From: Arthrobacter sp. 18067
GTDB taxonomy: Bacteria; Actinomycetota; Actinomycetes; Actinomycetales; Micrococcaceae
Direction of reading: 5' to 3'
Length of the DNA: 64,000 bases
Assembly: GCF_902706295.1 (NCBI RefSeq)
Contig: NZ_CACSJJ010000006.1
Coordinates: 62,001 to 126,000 of the forward strand
Within the stretch, counting starts at the first letter, position 1. The number at the start of each line of letters is the position of its first letter. Positions 26,091-33,658 of this stretch are shown one piece after another. A program made the translations under genes and the position numbers. The notes below the pieces were generated by a model. That model saw nothing but the letters and a program-made list of their open reading frames with translations. It was not told the DNA's origin and ran no database searches.

Positions 26091-26129
26091 AAAAGCGGGT
26101 GCGGTCCACAGCGGACCGCACCCGCTTTT
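26091..26129. terminator. Bidirectional terminator
   Basis: AAAAGCGGGTGCGGTCC pairs with GGACCGCACCCGCTTTT around a four-base loop. Runs of A at the left and T at the right make it work on both strands, serving the MHS transporter and the convergent phosphoribosyltransferase gene. Confidence 0.93.
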
Positions 26130-26149
26130 GCGTTGGAGAACGACGGCGG

Positions 26150-26812
26150 TTACTTGCGCCCGCCGGCTGAGGCGCCTTCCAATTGGCTCACCACATCGGC
26201 GTCGGACAACTGCCCGAAGTGTTCGTAGAAGGCGCCCACGGCATGGAACTTACCGGGTGTGTGCAGGGCCATGACGACGTCGCTCACCCGTGCCAGCGAC
26301 GTCGAGGCTTCCAATGATGCGACCGGTACTGCGGCTATTACGGTGCGTGCGCCGGCGGAGCGGACCGCTTCCACGGCGGCCCGCATGGTGGCGCCAGTGG
26401 CAAGTCCGTCATCCGCCAGCACCACCGTTTTCCCACGGAGGTCATAGCCGGTGCCCGGGTACTGCTGCGCCCGCCGGAGAAGCTCGGAACGTTCGTGTGC
26501 TTCCACGGCATCGAGAGCGGATTGGGAGATACCGTGGGCGAGGATGAGGTCCCTCAGCGGTTTGTTGACGATCCGGAGTACATCCCCATGCGACCAAGCC
26601 AAGGCTCCGAAGGCGGTTTCGTCGCGACCCGGAATGCCGAGCTTACGTACCAGGACCGCGCCGAATGGCAGGTACAGTTCGGCCGCTGCCGCGGCGGCCA
26701 CGGGGACTCCTCCGCGTGCCAGGCCCAGCACGATGGTGTCCGGCTGTTCCCTGAGTTGGGGGAGGGCTTCAGCCAGGCGTCGACCGGCTTCCGCACGGTC
26801 CTTGAAACGCAT
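26150..26812 (-). CDS. Phosphoribosyltransferase family protein
   Basis: A 220-residue protein with the PRPP-binding motif VVLADDGLATGATMRAA and upstream elements VLGLARGGVPVAAAAAAEL and RKLGIPGRDETAFGALAW. This type of stand-alone phosphoribosyltransferase is widespread in actinobacteria, often beside stress or dienelactone hydrolase genes, and its physiological substrate is unknown. The ATG at 26812 has GGAG at nine bases; ATG at 26818 and 26833 are in-frame alternatives. It diverges from a MarR-like gene and ends at the bidirectional terminator. Confidence 0.82.
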   Translation of the reverse strand: MRFKDRAEAGRRLAEALPQLREQPDTIVLGLARGGVPVAAAAAAELYLPFGAVLVRKLGIPGRDETAFGALAWSHGDVLRIVNKPLRDLILAHGISQSALDAVEAHERSELLRRAQQYPGTGYDLRGKTVVLADDGLATGATMRAAVEAVRSAGARTVIAAVPVASLEASTSLARVSDVVMALHTPGKFHAVGAFYEHFGQLSDADVVSQLEGASAGGRK

Positions 26813-26896
26813 GCCCATCTGCTCCACTTCCACGTAATTCGTTGCAGTTCCAAGCCTACCGTCCAGACCTTGCCCGGTAGCGCCTCCGCTGAAAGC

Positions 26897-26918
26897 ATGG
26901 GCTTGTGAACAAGCCCAT
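26897..26918. promoter_or_regulatory. Perfect palindrome over the start codon of the MarR-like gene
   Basis: Arms ATGGGCTTGT (26897-26906) and ACAAGCCCAT (26909-26918) are exact inverse complements with a two-base centre. The GTG start (26905-26907) lies in the middle. As DNA it is a natural site for a dimeric regulator, perhaps the encoded protein itself; as RNA a ten-base stem would hide the start codon. Confidence 0.6.
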
Positions 26919-27318
26919 CGGATATTGGATCAAGAGGCTCGACGCAGCACTGGAAGCCCAGTTGGACAGCATCCTTGCCAGGATCAAACTCAGCCGGCGC
27001 CAATGGCATACCCTCAGTGTCCTGTCAGAGGGCGCCATGCTTCCGGACCAGCTTGAGGAGTCCCTGCATCCGTTGTGGGGAAATGATGTCCGGATGCGGG
27101 AAAGGGAACTTGCAGCGCTCGTGGGCCGGGGAATGATCACCATGATCGATGACCGACTGGTCCTGAGTGACCGCGGACGGGAGAAATACCACGAAGCCCA
27201 GCGGCTGGTGGAAGCGGCGCGTCAGGACCTTTCCATGGGCATCGGCATCGATGAGTACGCCATGGCACTAAGTGTGTTGGAGCGCATGAGCCTGAACGCG
27301 GAGCGGCTGGCCCGCTGA
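26905..27318 (+). CDS. MarR-like winged-helix protein
   Basis: A 137-residue protein resembling MarR-type regulators: IGYWIKRLDAALEAQLDSIL as the dimerisation helix, LSRRQWHTLSVLSEGAMLPD and RERELAALVGRGMITMIDDR as the DNA-binding winged helix, and a C-terminal helix. Close relatives are annotated only as MarR or hypothetical. The GTG start falls inside a perfect palindrome and has no clear ribosome binding site, so initiation may be weak or regulated. No other in-frame start is better. Targets are unknown; autoregulation and control of the divergent phosphoribosyltransferase are possible. Confidence 0.7.
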   Translation: MNKPIGYWIKRLDAALEAQLDSILARIKLSRRQWHTLSVLSEGAMLPDQLEESLHPLWGNDVRMRERELAALVGRGMITMIDDRLVLSDRGREKYHEAQRLVEAARQDLSMGIGIDEYAMALSVLERMSLNAERLAR

Positions 27319-27345
27319 CTTTCAGCCAGCAGAACCAGCCGCTCC
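27300..27345 (+). terminator. Hairpin at the end of the MarR-like gene
   Basis: GGAGCGGCTGG (27300-27310) pairs with CCAGCCGCTCC (27335-27345); a second small stem GCTGA/TCAGC lies inside the loop. The left arm is inside the coding end. There is no T run, so a factor-dependent or weak terminator is likely. Confidence 0.5.
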
Positions 27346-27375
27346 CAACTGAGCCTTCCCAGGGGGACGGTGGCC

Positions 27376-28203
27376 CTACACCCCAAGGAATTCGACAGCA
27401 GCTTCCTTGAACGCCCGGCTGGTGATGACGTTGGTGTGGGTGCGCCCTGGAATGACCAGCGTTTCCACCGGGCCGCCACGCTTGCCCGCAATGGAGGCGA
27501 GTTCCGGCATGGTGGCTGCCCGTTCGTCTTTTTCGCCGGCTACGAGCAAGAGGGGCATGTGCGGGGCAGCCTCGGCAGGATCGAAAGGTTCCCCCTTGAT
27601 GGCCTCAATGAGCGACAACATGGCGAACAGGTTGTTGCTGGGAAGCATCTGTGCCATCTTCAGCAGTCCGGCCGTGGACGCGTCCTCAATGGGTGTGCCG
27701 TCGGCCAAGTGCCGTTGCGCGGCGACGAGGTCGAAAGCTGCCAGCGGATCTGCCGAGCTGGGGCCACCCAGGACGATGCGGTGGACAAGATCCGGCTGGG
27801 TGGCGCCAAATTCCCAAGCCAGCCTTGAGCCGAGCGAGTAGCCGATGACGTCCAGTCCCGTGGACGGGTCACCATCGCGCAGAGGCCGGGCTCCGGCGTC
27901 GGTCACTATCTGGAGGAGGTCAGCGCGTATGCGGCTGGGCGTATACGAATCCAGGTCCTCGGGGGAGTGGCTCCGGCCATGGCCTGGCAGGTCCACGGTG
28001 ATCACCCGACGGCCTGCGTCCCGAAGGGTAGTGATCCAGCCGCTATCCACCCAGTTCAGTTTCGTGGATGACGAAAAGCCGTGGATCAGCAGGACGGGCC
28101 GCAGGCCGGCGTCTGTGGCCGGTTCATGGACTTCCACGAACAGTCCGGGGTCCGTGCCCTCCACGGTGTGTCTGCTGTGTTCCACGGTGTGCCTGCCGGT
28201 CAT
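27376..28203 (-). CDS. Alpha/beta hydrolase
   Basis: A 275-residue alpha/beta hydrolase: oxyanion region LLIHGFSSSTKLNW, VITVDLPGHGRS, nucleophile elbow GYSLGSRLAWE and catalytic histidine in IPGRTHTNV. The ATG at 28203 has GAGGA upstream; ATG at 28218 would overlap the previous gene. It is the last gene of the E1alpha-E1beta-lipoyl string, starting four bases after the lipoyl gene. In the acetoin system of Pseudomonas, AcoC is a lipoyl domain fused to an alpha/beta hydrolase; here the two parts are separate genes. Whether this hydrolase acts on the lipoyl-bound intermediate is unknown. Confidence 0.82.
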   Translation of the reverse strand: MTGRHTVEHSRHTVEGTDPGLFVEVHEPATDAGLRPVLLIHGFSSSTKLNWVDSGWITTLRDAGRRVITVDLPGHGRSHSPEDLDSYTPSRIRADLLQIVTDAGARPLRDGDPSTGLDVIGYSLGSRLAWEFGATQPDLVHRIVLGGPSSADPLAAFDLVAAQRHLADGTPIEDASTAGLLKMAQMLPSNNLFAMLSLIEAIKGEPFDPAEAAPHMPLLLVAGEKDERAATMPELASIAGKRGGPVETLVIPGRTHTNVITSRAFKEAAVEFLGV

Positions 28204-28207
28204 GGTG

Positions 28208-28537
28208 TCAGTCCTCATCGAGTACGGCGCTCAGGCGGACCCGGCGCTTGGGTGCTTCGTCCTTCGGAACAGTGCCCACGATACCGGCAGTGTCATCCGG
28301 AACCTCGAACACAATCAGCGGTTCGCCAACGTTGATGGTGTCTCCGGGCGCCCCGTGAATACGCACCACTTTACCCGCCTGAGGGCTGGGCAATTCGAGG
28401 GCCGACTTGGTGGTTTCGAGCTCCACGATCGGCTGGTTGCGTTCCACCTGCTGGCCGGGCTCCACCAGCCAATCCAGCACGGTTGCCTCGATGAGGCCTT
28501 CGCCAAGGTCGGGAAGCGGGAAGGAAATTTCAGCCAC
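28208..28537 (-). CDS. Stand-alone lipoyl-domain protein (E2-like)
   Basis: A 109-residue protein consisting of one lipoyl domain: PDLGEGLIEATVLDWLVEPG, then the lipoylation site ETTKSAL with Lys44, then GDTINVGEPLIVFEV. After it comes a short Pro/Arg-rich tail (PKRRVRL) and the stop; the peripheral-subunit-binding and acyltransferase domains of a normal E2 (about 400 residues) are absent. The GTG at 28537 has GGAG at seven bases and overlaps the E1beta stop by eight bases. It should accept the acyl or hydroxyalkyl group from the E1 encoded upstream. The missing E2 core must come from elsewhere, or the following hydrolase takes its place. Confidence 0.85.
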   Translation of the reverse strand: MAEISFPLPDLGEGLIEATVLDWLVEPGQQVERNQPIVELETTKSALELPSPQAGKVVRIHGAPGDTINVGEPLIVFEVPDDTAGIVGTVPKDEAPKRRVRLSAVLDED

Positions 28538-29615
28538 GGCGGTACTCCAGTACGCGTTGGATCCCAAAGAGGATGCGATCGATGTTGGGGATGTATTCGT
28601 CCTCCAGGTCGCCGGAGGGGTAGGGCACGTCGAAACCGGTGATGCGTTCCACCGGCGCTTTCAGTGTTTCGAAACAGCTTTGCGTGATGAGTTGGGCGAC
28701 TTCGGCACCAAGTCCGGAGGTGAGGGGCGCTTCATGGACGACGACGGCGCGCCGCGTCTTCCCAACGGACCTCGCCAAAGCTTCGGCATCAATCGGTTTC
28801 AGCCAGCGCAGGTCCAGGACTTCGACGTCGATACCGTCCTCCGCCGCGAGCTCGGCTACCTGCAGGCAGCGTGAGACCATCGCGCCCCACGCCACAAGGG
28901 TGAGGTGGCGGCCGTCCCTGACCACGCGGGCTCCCGTGAGGCTGCCGCCGTCGTCGACTCCGGCGTCGTGCGTTGCTTGGCCGTGGGCGGCATGGGCGAC
29001 GTCCACGGGTCCTTTCTGCCAATAACGCGATTTCGGTTCCATGAAGATCACCGGGTCCGGGCGGGTGGCAGCGTACTTGAGCAGATGGTAGGCGTCGTGC
29101 GGGTTTGATGGTGAGACCACCTTGAGCCCCGGGACGTGGGCGAAGAGCGCTTCCAGGCTCTCGCCATGGTGTTCAGGGGCGCGGATGCCGCCGAAGCTGG
29201 GGACCCGCAGCGTGATGGGCATGGGCAGGGTTCCGCGGCTGCGGTAATTCATCCGGGCGATCTGGCAAACGATCTGGTTGATGGCCGGGTAGGCGAAGCC
29301 GTCGAACTGGACTTCGGGAATGGGGTGGAATCCGGCCATCGCGAGGCCAACCGACATGCCGAGTATGCCGGACTCAGCAAGCGGTGTGTCGAAGACCCGT
29401 TCCTCACCGTGCTTTGCCTGCAGGCCGTCCGTAATGCGGAAGACGCCGCCCAGCCGGCCGCAGTCCTCGCCGAAGATGACGGTCTTGGGGTTTTCGGCCA
29501 AAACCTCGTCGAGGGCGCGGTTGAGGGCCTGCTGCATGGACATTTGCTGAACGTCCGAGGCGCCCGTATCTGTGCTGTCTCCAATGCTGCGCACTGTTGT
29601 GGTGGTCTCAGACAT
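28530..29615 (-). CDS. 2-oxoacid dehydrogenase E1 component, beta subunit
   Basis: A 361-residue transketolase-type subunit: MSMQQALNRALDEVLAENPK, FGEDCGRLGGVFRITDGL, DTPLAESGILGMSVGLAMAG, QFDGFAYPAINQIVCQIARM and HHGESLEALFAHVPGLKVVS are the characteristic blocks, with the C-terminal domain ending YIPNIDRILFGIQRVLEY. It pairs with E1alpha to decarboxylate a 2-oxoacid using thiamine diphosphate. The ATG at 29615 has GAGGAG upstream and overlaps the E1alpha stop by eight bases. The branched-chain (2-oxoisovalerate) type is favoured by sequence feel and by the adjacent Lrp regulator and amino-acid permease; acetoin or pyruvate remain possible. Confidence 0.88.
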   Translation of the reverse strand: MSETTTTVRSIGDSTDTGASDVQQMSMQQALNRALDEVLAENPKTVIFGEDCGRLGGVFRITDGLQAKHGEERVFDTPLAESGILGMSVGLAMAGFHPIPEVQFDGFAYPAINQIVCQIARMNYRSRGTLPMPITLRVPSFGGIRAPEHHGESLEALFAHVPGLKVVSPSNPHDAYHLLKYAATRPDPVIFMEPKSRYWQKGPVDVAHAAHGQATHDAGVDDGGSLTGARVVRDGRHLTLVAWGAMVSRCLQVAELAAEDGIDVEVLDLRWLKPIDAEALARSVGKTRRAVVVHEAPLTSGLGAEVAQLITQSCFETLKAPVERITGFDVPYPSGDLEDEYIPNIDRILFGIQRVLEYRRG

Positions 29616-30654
29616 GTTCGGACTCCTCGCGCCACGCGGTGGCCTGGGATTGAAGGGCGGGTGTTGGTTCCTGGAAGACGAGGCTGAACATCTCGGAGCC
29701 GGGACGTGGGCCGAGGTCGGCGATGCCGGCACGGATGGCTTCTTCTTCCTCTTCTGCCGCGCGCTGCGCCGCCGCGAAGAAGGCCTCATCCGCTACGCCT
29801 TCTGCGAGGAGCCGCTGCTTGAAGCGCTCCAGCGGATCCCCGCCGGCGTCGAGGCGTTCCTCCTCCAAAGTGCGGTAGCGGCCGGGATCGTCGGCGGTGG
29901 AGTGCGGGCCGCGACGGTAGGTCATGGCTTCTATCACCACAGGGCCGTTTCCGGCGCGGCAATGCGCGAAAGCGGAACGTGTGGCTTCGTAGACGGCGAC
30001 CACGTCATTGCCATCGATCTGCAGGGAGGGGATTCCATAACCGGCTGCACGTGCGGCTACAGAGCCGCCCGCAACCTGTCGGTCGGTGGGGACCGAGATG
30101 GCCCAGCCGTTGTTCTGGATGAAGAAGATCACTGGGGCGTTCATGACTGCGGCGAAGTTCATGGCTTCGTGAACGTCACCCTGGGAGGAGGCGCCGTCAC
30201 CGAAGTACGTCATGGCGACGCCCATGTCCGGCGCCCCGGAGAGGGTCTGTCCATGGGCCCAGCCCACGGCGTGCAAAACGGAACCGGCCACCACCGCTTG
30301 GATTGGAGCGAACCTGGACTCAAGCGGGTTGTACATCCCGCCGTGCCACGTGGCCTTGTGAGTAGACATGTAGCCCACCATGTCCACGCCCATCGCCCGT
30401 GCAACGCCCATTTCGCGGTAGGTGGGAAAAACGAAGTCGCGGGTCCGGTCAACGGCATAGCCGCTGCCTACCTGCGCGGCTTCCTGGCCGAGCTCGGGGG
30501 CATAGCCAGGGATGATGCCCTGGCGCTGCCAGGCGACGGCCGAGGTGTCCAGGTGGCGGACTGCTGCCATCAGCGTGTACAGCTCACGGAGTTGATGGTG
30601 GGTGAGCGGGGCTGCGTCATCATCGACGGCGGCCAGCGCAGGTTCTGTAGTCAT
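29608..30654 (-). CDS. 2-oxoacid dehydrogenase E1 component, alpha subunit
   Basis: A 348-residue thiamine diphosphate enzyme subunit. The TPP-binding motif is GDGASSQGDVHEAMNFAAV followed by FFIQNNGWAISVP, and the phosphorylation-loop region is RRGPHSTADDPGRYR, as in branched-chain 2-oxoacid and pyruvate dehydrogenases. The ATG at 30654 has AGGG eight bases upstream; ATG at 30672 is an alternative. It is the first gene of a four-gene leftward operon with eight-base overlaps between successive genes. A divergent arrangement does not apply; the permease gene upstream reads in the same direction but is separated by a strong hairpin. Confidence 0.89.
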   Translation of the reverse strand: MTTEPALAAVDDDAAPLTHHQLRELYTLMAAVRHLDTSAVAWQRQGIIPGYAPELGQEAAQVGSGYAVDRTRDFVFPTYREMGVARAMGVDMVGYMSTHKATWHGGMYNPLESRFAPIQAVVAGSVLHAVGWAHGQTLSGAPDMGVAMTYFGDGASSQGDVHEAMNFAAVMNAPVIFFIQNNGWAISVPTDRQVAGGSVAARAAGYGIPSLQIDGNDVVAVYEATRSAFAHCRAGNGPVVIEAMTYRRGPHSTADDPGRYRTLEEERLDAGGDPLERFKQRLLAEGVADEAFFAAAQRAAEEEEEAIRAGIADLGPRPGSEMFSLVFQEPTPALQSQATAWREESEHV

Positions 30655-30736
30655 GATTGTGACCCTAGTCACCGGATCATGCCATGCGCAATCAGCTCAG
30701 TTGGAACGGAACACTTTGTACAATTTGGGCATATAA

Positions 30737-30772
30737 GGAAGCCCTGCACAGTACAAACTGTGCAGGGCTTCC
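30737..30772 (-). terminator. Hairpin terminator after the amino-acid permease
   Basis: A perfect 16-base stem GGAAGCCCTGCACAGT (30737-30752) with ACTGTGCAGGGCTTCC (30757-30772) and a four-base loop. Read leftwards it is followed by TTATAT. It insulates the permease gene from the E1alpha operon. Confidence 0.85.
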
Positions 30773-30792
30773 CTCGGGTGGTGAGCAGGCAG

Positions 30793-32178
30793 TTACTCCG
30801 CGGGCATGGACTGCCTGGAGGCCTTCGCCTTGGCGTTGATGAAGCAGCCTGCGGCGATGACGAGGATCAGGATGAAGGTTCCAATCAACTGCCCGGCGCT
30901 CTCGGGGTTCGCAAAGCCGACCACCAGGATCAGGCCCAGCAGGGCGAGGCCAAGAATGGTGAGGAAGGGGAAGCCTTTCATGCGAAGGGGCAGTTCCGTG
31001 CCCTCCCTGTCAGCCCTGCGGCGGAGGATGAACTGTGACACCAGTGCAGTGCCCCAGACCACCAGGCAGGTGGAGCCGACGAGGTTCAGCAGTGCCGGCA
31101 GGATCTTCTCAGGGAAGAGCAACTCAAGGACCGTGGCGATAAAGCCGAAGGCAACCGATACTCCGACGGCCGCAACGGGAACCTTTGAGCCGCTGAGGCG
31201 GGACAGGAAGCGGGGGGCTTCCCCGCGCTCTGAAAGGGAGAAGATCATCCTGGAAGCGCCGTACAGGTTGGCGTTGAGGGCGGACAGCAGGGCGACGACG
31301 GCTACCAGGGTGATGGCCGCGCCGGCGCCGGGGATTCCCGCGAGGTCCAGCACGCCGGCGAACGGGGACTTCAGTCCTTCCGAGCCCACGGGAAGAACGG
31401 CTGCGATGACAAACACGGAGCCGATGTAGAACACCAGGATGCGCCAGACAACGGTGCGGATGGCCTTGCCTACGCTATGGGCCGGGTTCTCGGTTTCGGC
31501 GGCGGCAACGCTGACGATCTCGGTTCCGCCAAAGGCGAAGATCACCACGAACAGTGCGGCGGCGATGCCACCGATGCCGTTGGGGGCAAAGTCGCCGAAT
31601 GCAGAGAATCCGGGAGAGGGGACGTTCGGCAGCCAGCCGAAGAGCAGGGCTGCGCCGATCAGCAGGAAGATGACGATTGCGGCAACTTTAAGGATGGCGA
31701 ACCAGAACTCGAACTCGCCGAAGTTGCGGACTCCCACAAGGTTGATGCCGGTGAAGACCACCATGAACACCAGGGCAAGGACCCACACGGGGATGACGGG
31801 CCAGATGGAGAACAGCAGGCCGGCTGCTCCGATGGCTTCGGCCGCGATGACCACCACCAGCTGAAGCCACCACAGCCAGCCGATGGTGCCGCCTGCCGTC
31901 TTTCCCATGGCCTTCTCTGCGTACACGGAGAAAGCGCCGCTGTTGGGGTTGGCGGCTGCCATCTCGCCAAGGGCCCACATGACCAGGATGATCAGCGTGC
32001 CGGCGACGAGGTAGGAAATGAGGACTGCCGGGCCGGCGGCCTGTACGCCCGCGCCGGAGCCGAGGAAGAGGCCGGCGCCAATCGCGCTGCCAAGTCCCAT
32101 CATGGTCAGCTGGCGGGGTTTCAGCGAATGGCCGAGGCCGGATGTTGGCGCAGGAGCCGCGATGGACTTCGTTGTCAT
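30793..32178 (-). CDS. Amino acid permease (AAT/APC family)
   Basis: A 461-residue transporter with twelve helices. The N-terminal consensus KPRQLTMMGLGSAIGAGLFL, the helix 2 block ALGEMAAANPNSGAFSVYAE and the helix 5-6 region GVRNFGEFEFWFAILKV are typical of the amino-acid transporter branch (GabP, AroP, LysP-like). It diverges from an Lrp/AsnC regulator gene across 174 bp, a common pairing for amino-acid uptake genes. The exact amino acid is not evident; branched-chain amino acids or GABA are plausible given the neighbouring dehydrogenase. Confidence 0.88.
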   Translation of the reverse strand: MTTKSIAAPAPTSGLGHSLKPRQLTMMGLGSAIGAGLFLGSGAGVQAAGPAVLISYLVAGTLIILVMWALGEMAAANPNSGAFSVYAEKAMGKTAGGTIGWLWWLQLVVVIAAEAIGAAGLLFSIWPVIPVWVLALVFMVVFTGINLVGVRNFGEFEFWFAILKVAAIVIFLLIGAALLFGWLPNVPSPGFSAFGDFAPNGIGGIAAALFVVIFAFGGTEIVSVAAAETENPAHSVGKAIRTVVWRILVFYIGSVFVIAAVLPVGSEGLKSPFAGVLDLAGIPGAGAAITLVAVVALLSALNANLYGASRMIFSLSERGEAPRFLSRLSGSKVPVAAVGVSVAFGFIATVLELLFPEKILPALLNLVGSTCLVVWGTALVSQFILRRRADREGTELPLRMKGFPFLTILGLALLGLILVVGFANPESAGQLIGTFILILVIAAGCFINAKAKASRQSMPAE

Positions 32179-32352
32179 ACGTGTCTACCTTCTATGGATT
32201 ACATGCTGGTTTGGCGTGCCGGCCTCATGGGCTTGGCAAGCGGGCGTCGACGACGCAGCAAGAGCCGTGGAATAATTCTCGCAGTTTGTAAGATACATCA
32301 CTTTTTGCTGTGGCGATGTGATGGGTAAGGATCCCCGGGGACAGGAACTTTG

Positions 32353-32826
32353 ATGCTGGTCGATGCGCTTGATGCAAAAATTGTACGTTTCTTCACGGAT
32401 TCACCGCGATCCTCAGTGCTGGAGGCATCCCGGGTGCTCAGGGTTGCCCGGGCTACCGTGCAGTCCCGGATTGACCGAATGATTGAGAACGGGGTCATTG
32501 GTTCGTGGGTTCCGCAGCCCGACCCTGCCAATTTCGGTTTCCCGGTGGTGGCGTTCTGTTCGGTCACCATCACCCAGGAGATCGGTCATGACGCCATTAT
32601 CGAAAGCCTGGGCGCCATCCCGGAAATCATCGAGGTCCACACGGTCACGGGGAACTCGGACCTCATGGTGCGGATTGCCGCGCGTTCCAATCCGGACATG
32701 CAGCGGGTGCTCGATGCCATGATCGCCACGAAGTCCGTGGTCCGGTGTTCGTCGGTGATTGTCCTGAACAGCCACATCCAGGGCCGGACACTGCCGCTGA
32801 TGGAAGCTGCGGCGAAGCCCGTGTGA
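32353..32826 (+). CDS. Lrp/AsnC-family transcriptional regulator
   Basis: A 157-residue feast-famine regulator: helix-turn-helix LDAKIVRFFTDSPRSSVLEA through VARATVQSRIDRMIENGVIG, and a RAM ligand domain (PEIIEVHTVTGNSDLMVRIA). Length is typical. ATG at 32353 has AGGA six bases upstream; the frame also contains TTG at 32350. It diverges from the amino-acid permease and lies near the E1 operon, so it probably senses an amino acid and controls the permease and possibly the dehydrogenase genes. Confidence 0.88.
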   Translation: MLVDALDAKIVRFFTDSPRSSVLEASRVLRVARATVQSRIDRMIENGVIGSWVPQPDPANFGFPVVAFCSVTITQEIGHDAIIESLGAIPEIIEVHTVTGNSDLMVRIAARSNPDMQRVLDAMIATKSVVRCSSVIVLNSHIQGRTLPLMEAAAKPV

Positions 32827-32837
32827 CGTAAAGCATT

Positions 32838-32893
32838 TTGCCATGCGCCCGGAGAGTCGTACCATTAGTTCTAGTCAACATGACTTTAACTAG
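32838..32893 (+). promoter_or_regulatory. Promoter and NrtR-type operator of the NAD operon
   Basis: TTGCCA (32838-32843) and TACCAT (32860-32865) with a 16-base spacer form a plausible promoter. Immediately downstream is the dyad AGTCA-ACA-TGACT (32873-32885), embedded in a wider CTAGT/ACTAG pair (32871-32875 and 32889-32893). Placement over the expected transcription start suggests repression by the regulator encoded next. Confidence 0.6.
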
Positions 32894-32947
32894 TGCTCCA
32901 GTCCTTAAAGGGAGTGCTCCGGACGGCGATGAAGCGAGGTGAACGCC

Positions 32948-33658
32948 GTGAACACCAACTCAGCCAATGTCGCCGAGAGGCGGCTCGCGCCGCCGTCGTT
33001 GGCTATTTCAACGGTGATCTTCGCTCTTCGCCCCAGTGAAAAGTCCGGCCGCCCCACGTTGTGGCTGCCGTTGGTCCGCAGGATCCGGGAACCGTACAAA
33101 GACATGTGGGCCCTCCCGGGCGGTCCGTTGGCCCACGACGAATCGCTCCAGGACGCGGCGTCCCGGAACCTTCGCGAGACCACGGGGCTGACACCGCACT
33201 ACCTCGAACAGCTCTACGCGTTTGGCGGCCTCCACAGGTCGCCGACCCAGCGGGTTGTCTCCATCGTGTACTGGGCGCTCGTGCAGCCCACGGAAGCTGC
33301 TTTGGCTGACGAGTCGGAAAATGTGCGGTGGTTCCGTGCAGACCGGCTGGGCGAACTCGCTTTCGATCACAACGCAATCGTGGACTACGCCCTGTGGCGG
33401 CTCCGCAACAAGATGGCCTACGGGTCCATCGCCTACCACCTGCTGGGAGAGTTCTTCACCCTCGCCCAGGTCCGCGAAGTCTACGAGGCTGTGCTGGACC
33501 GCCAGCTCGATCCCGCGAACTTCCGTCGACACGTCAAGGCAACACCGGAAATCGAAGAAACCGGTGAATACCTCCAGGGCGGGAAACACCGTCCACCACG
33601 CCTCTACCGCTTCACCGGCACGCCCGGCCTCGGGCCAGATAACAGGAGTACACCATGA
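32948..33658 (+). CDS. nrtR: NrtR-type Nudix transcriptional regulator of NAD synthesis
   Basis: A 236-residue protein: N-terminal Nudix-like domain (ALPGGPLAHDESLQDAASRN, LRETTGL) and a C-terminal winged helix (YGSIAYHLLGEFFTLAQVRE, then LDPANFRRHVKAT). The Nudix box is degenerate: the catalytic pattern GX5EX7REUXEEXGU reads GGPLAHDESLQDAASRNLRETTGL, with RETT in place of REEX. NrtR proteins bind ADP-ribose and repress NAD-biosynthesis genes. The GTG at 32948 has AGCGAGG at eight bases; GTG at 32939 is in frame. It leads the nad operon, its stop overlapping the nadA start (ATGA). Confidence 0.9.
   Translation: MNTNSANVAERRLAPPSLAISTVIFALRPSEKSGRPTLWLPLVRRIREPYKDMWALPGGPLAHDESLQDAASRNLRETTGLTPHYLEQLYAFGGLHRSPTQRVVSIVYWALVQPTEAALADESENVRWFRADRLGELAFDHNAIVDYALWRLRNKMAYGSIAYHLLGEFFTLAQVREVYEAVLDRQLDPANFRRHVKATPEIEETGEYLQGGKHRPPRLYRFTGTPGLGPDNRSTP

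Noticed and set aside
28208..28218. Possible frameshift joining lipoyl and hydrolase genes into one protein
   Set aside because: The lipoyl frame ends in a plausible tail and the hydrolase has its own ATG with GAGGA upstream, so two genes with coupled translation are simpler; a real fusion in relatives would reopen this.
30713..30723. TTTGTACAA palindrome before the E1alpha gene as Lrp site
   Set aside because: Short, with no second copy at regular spacing, and Lrp-type sites are too degenerate to call from one instance.
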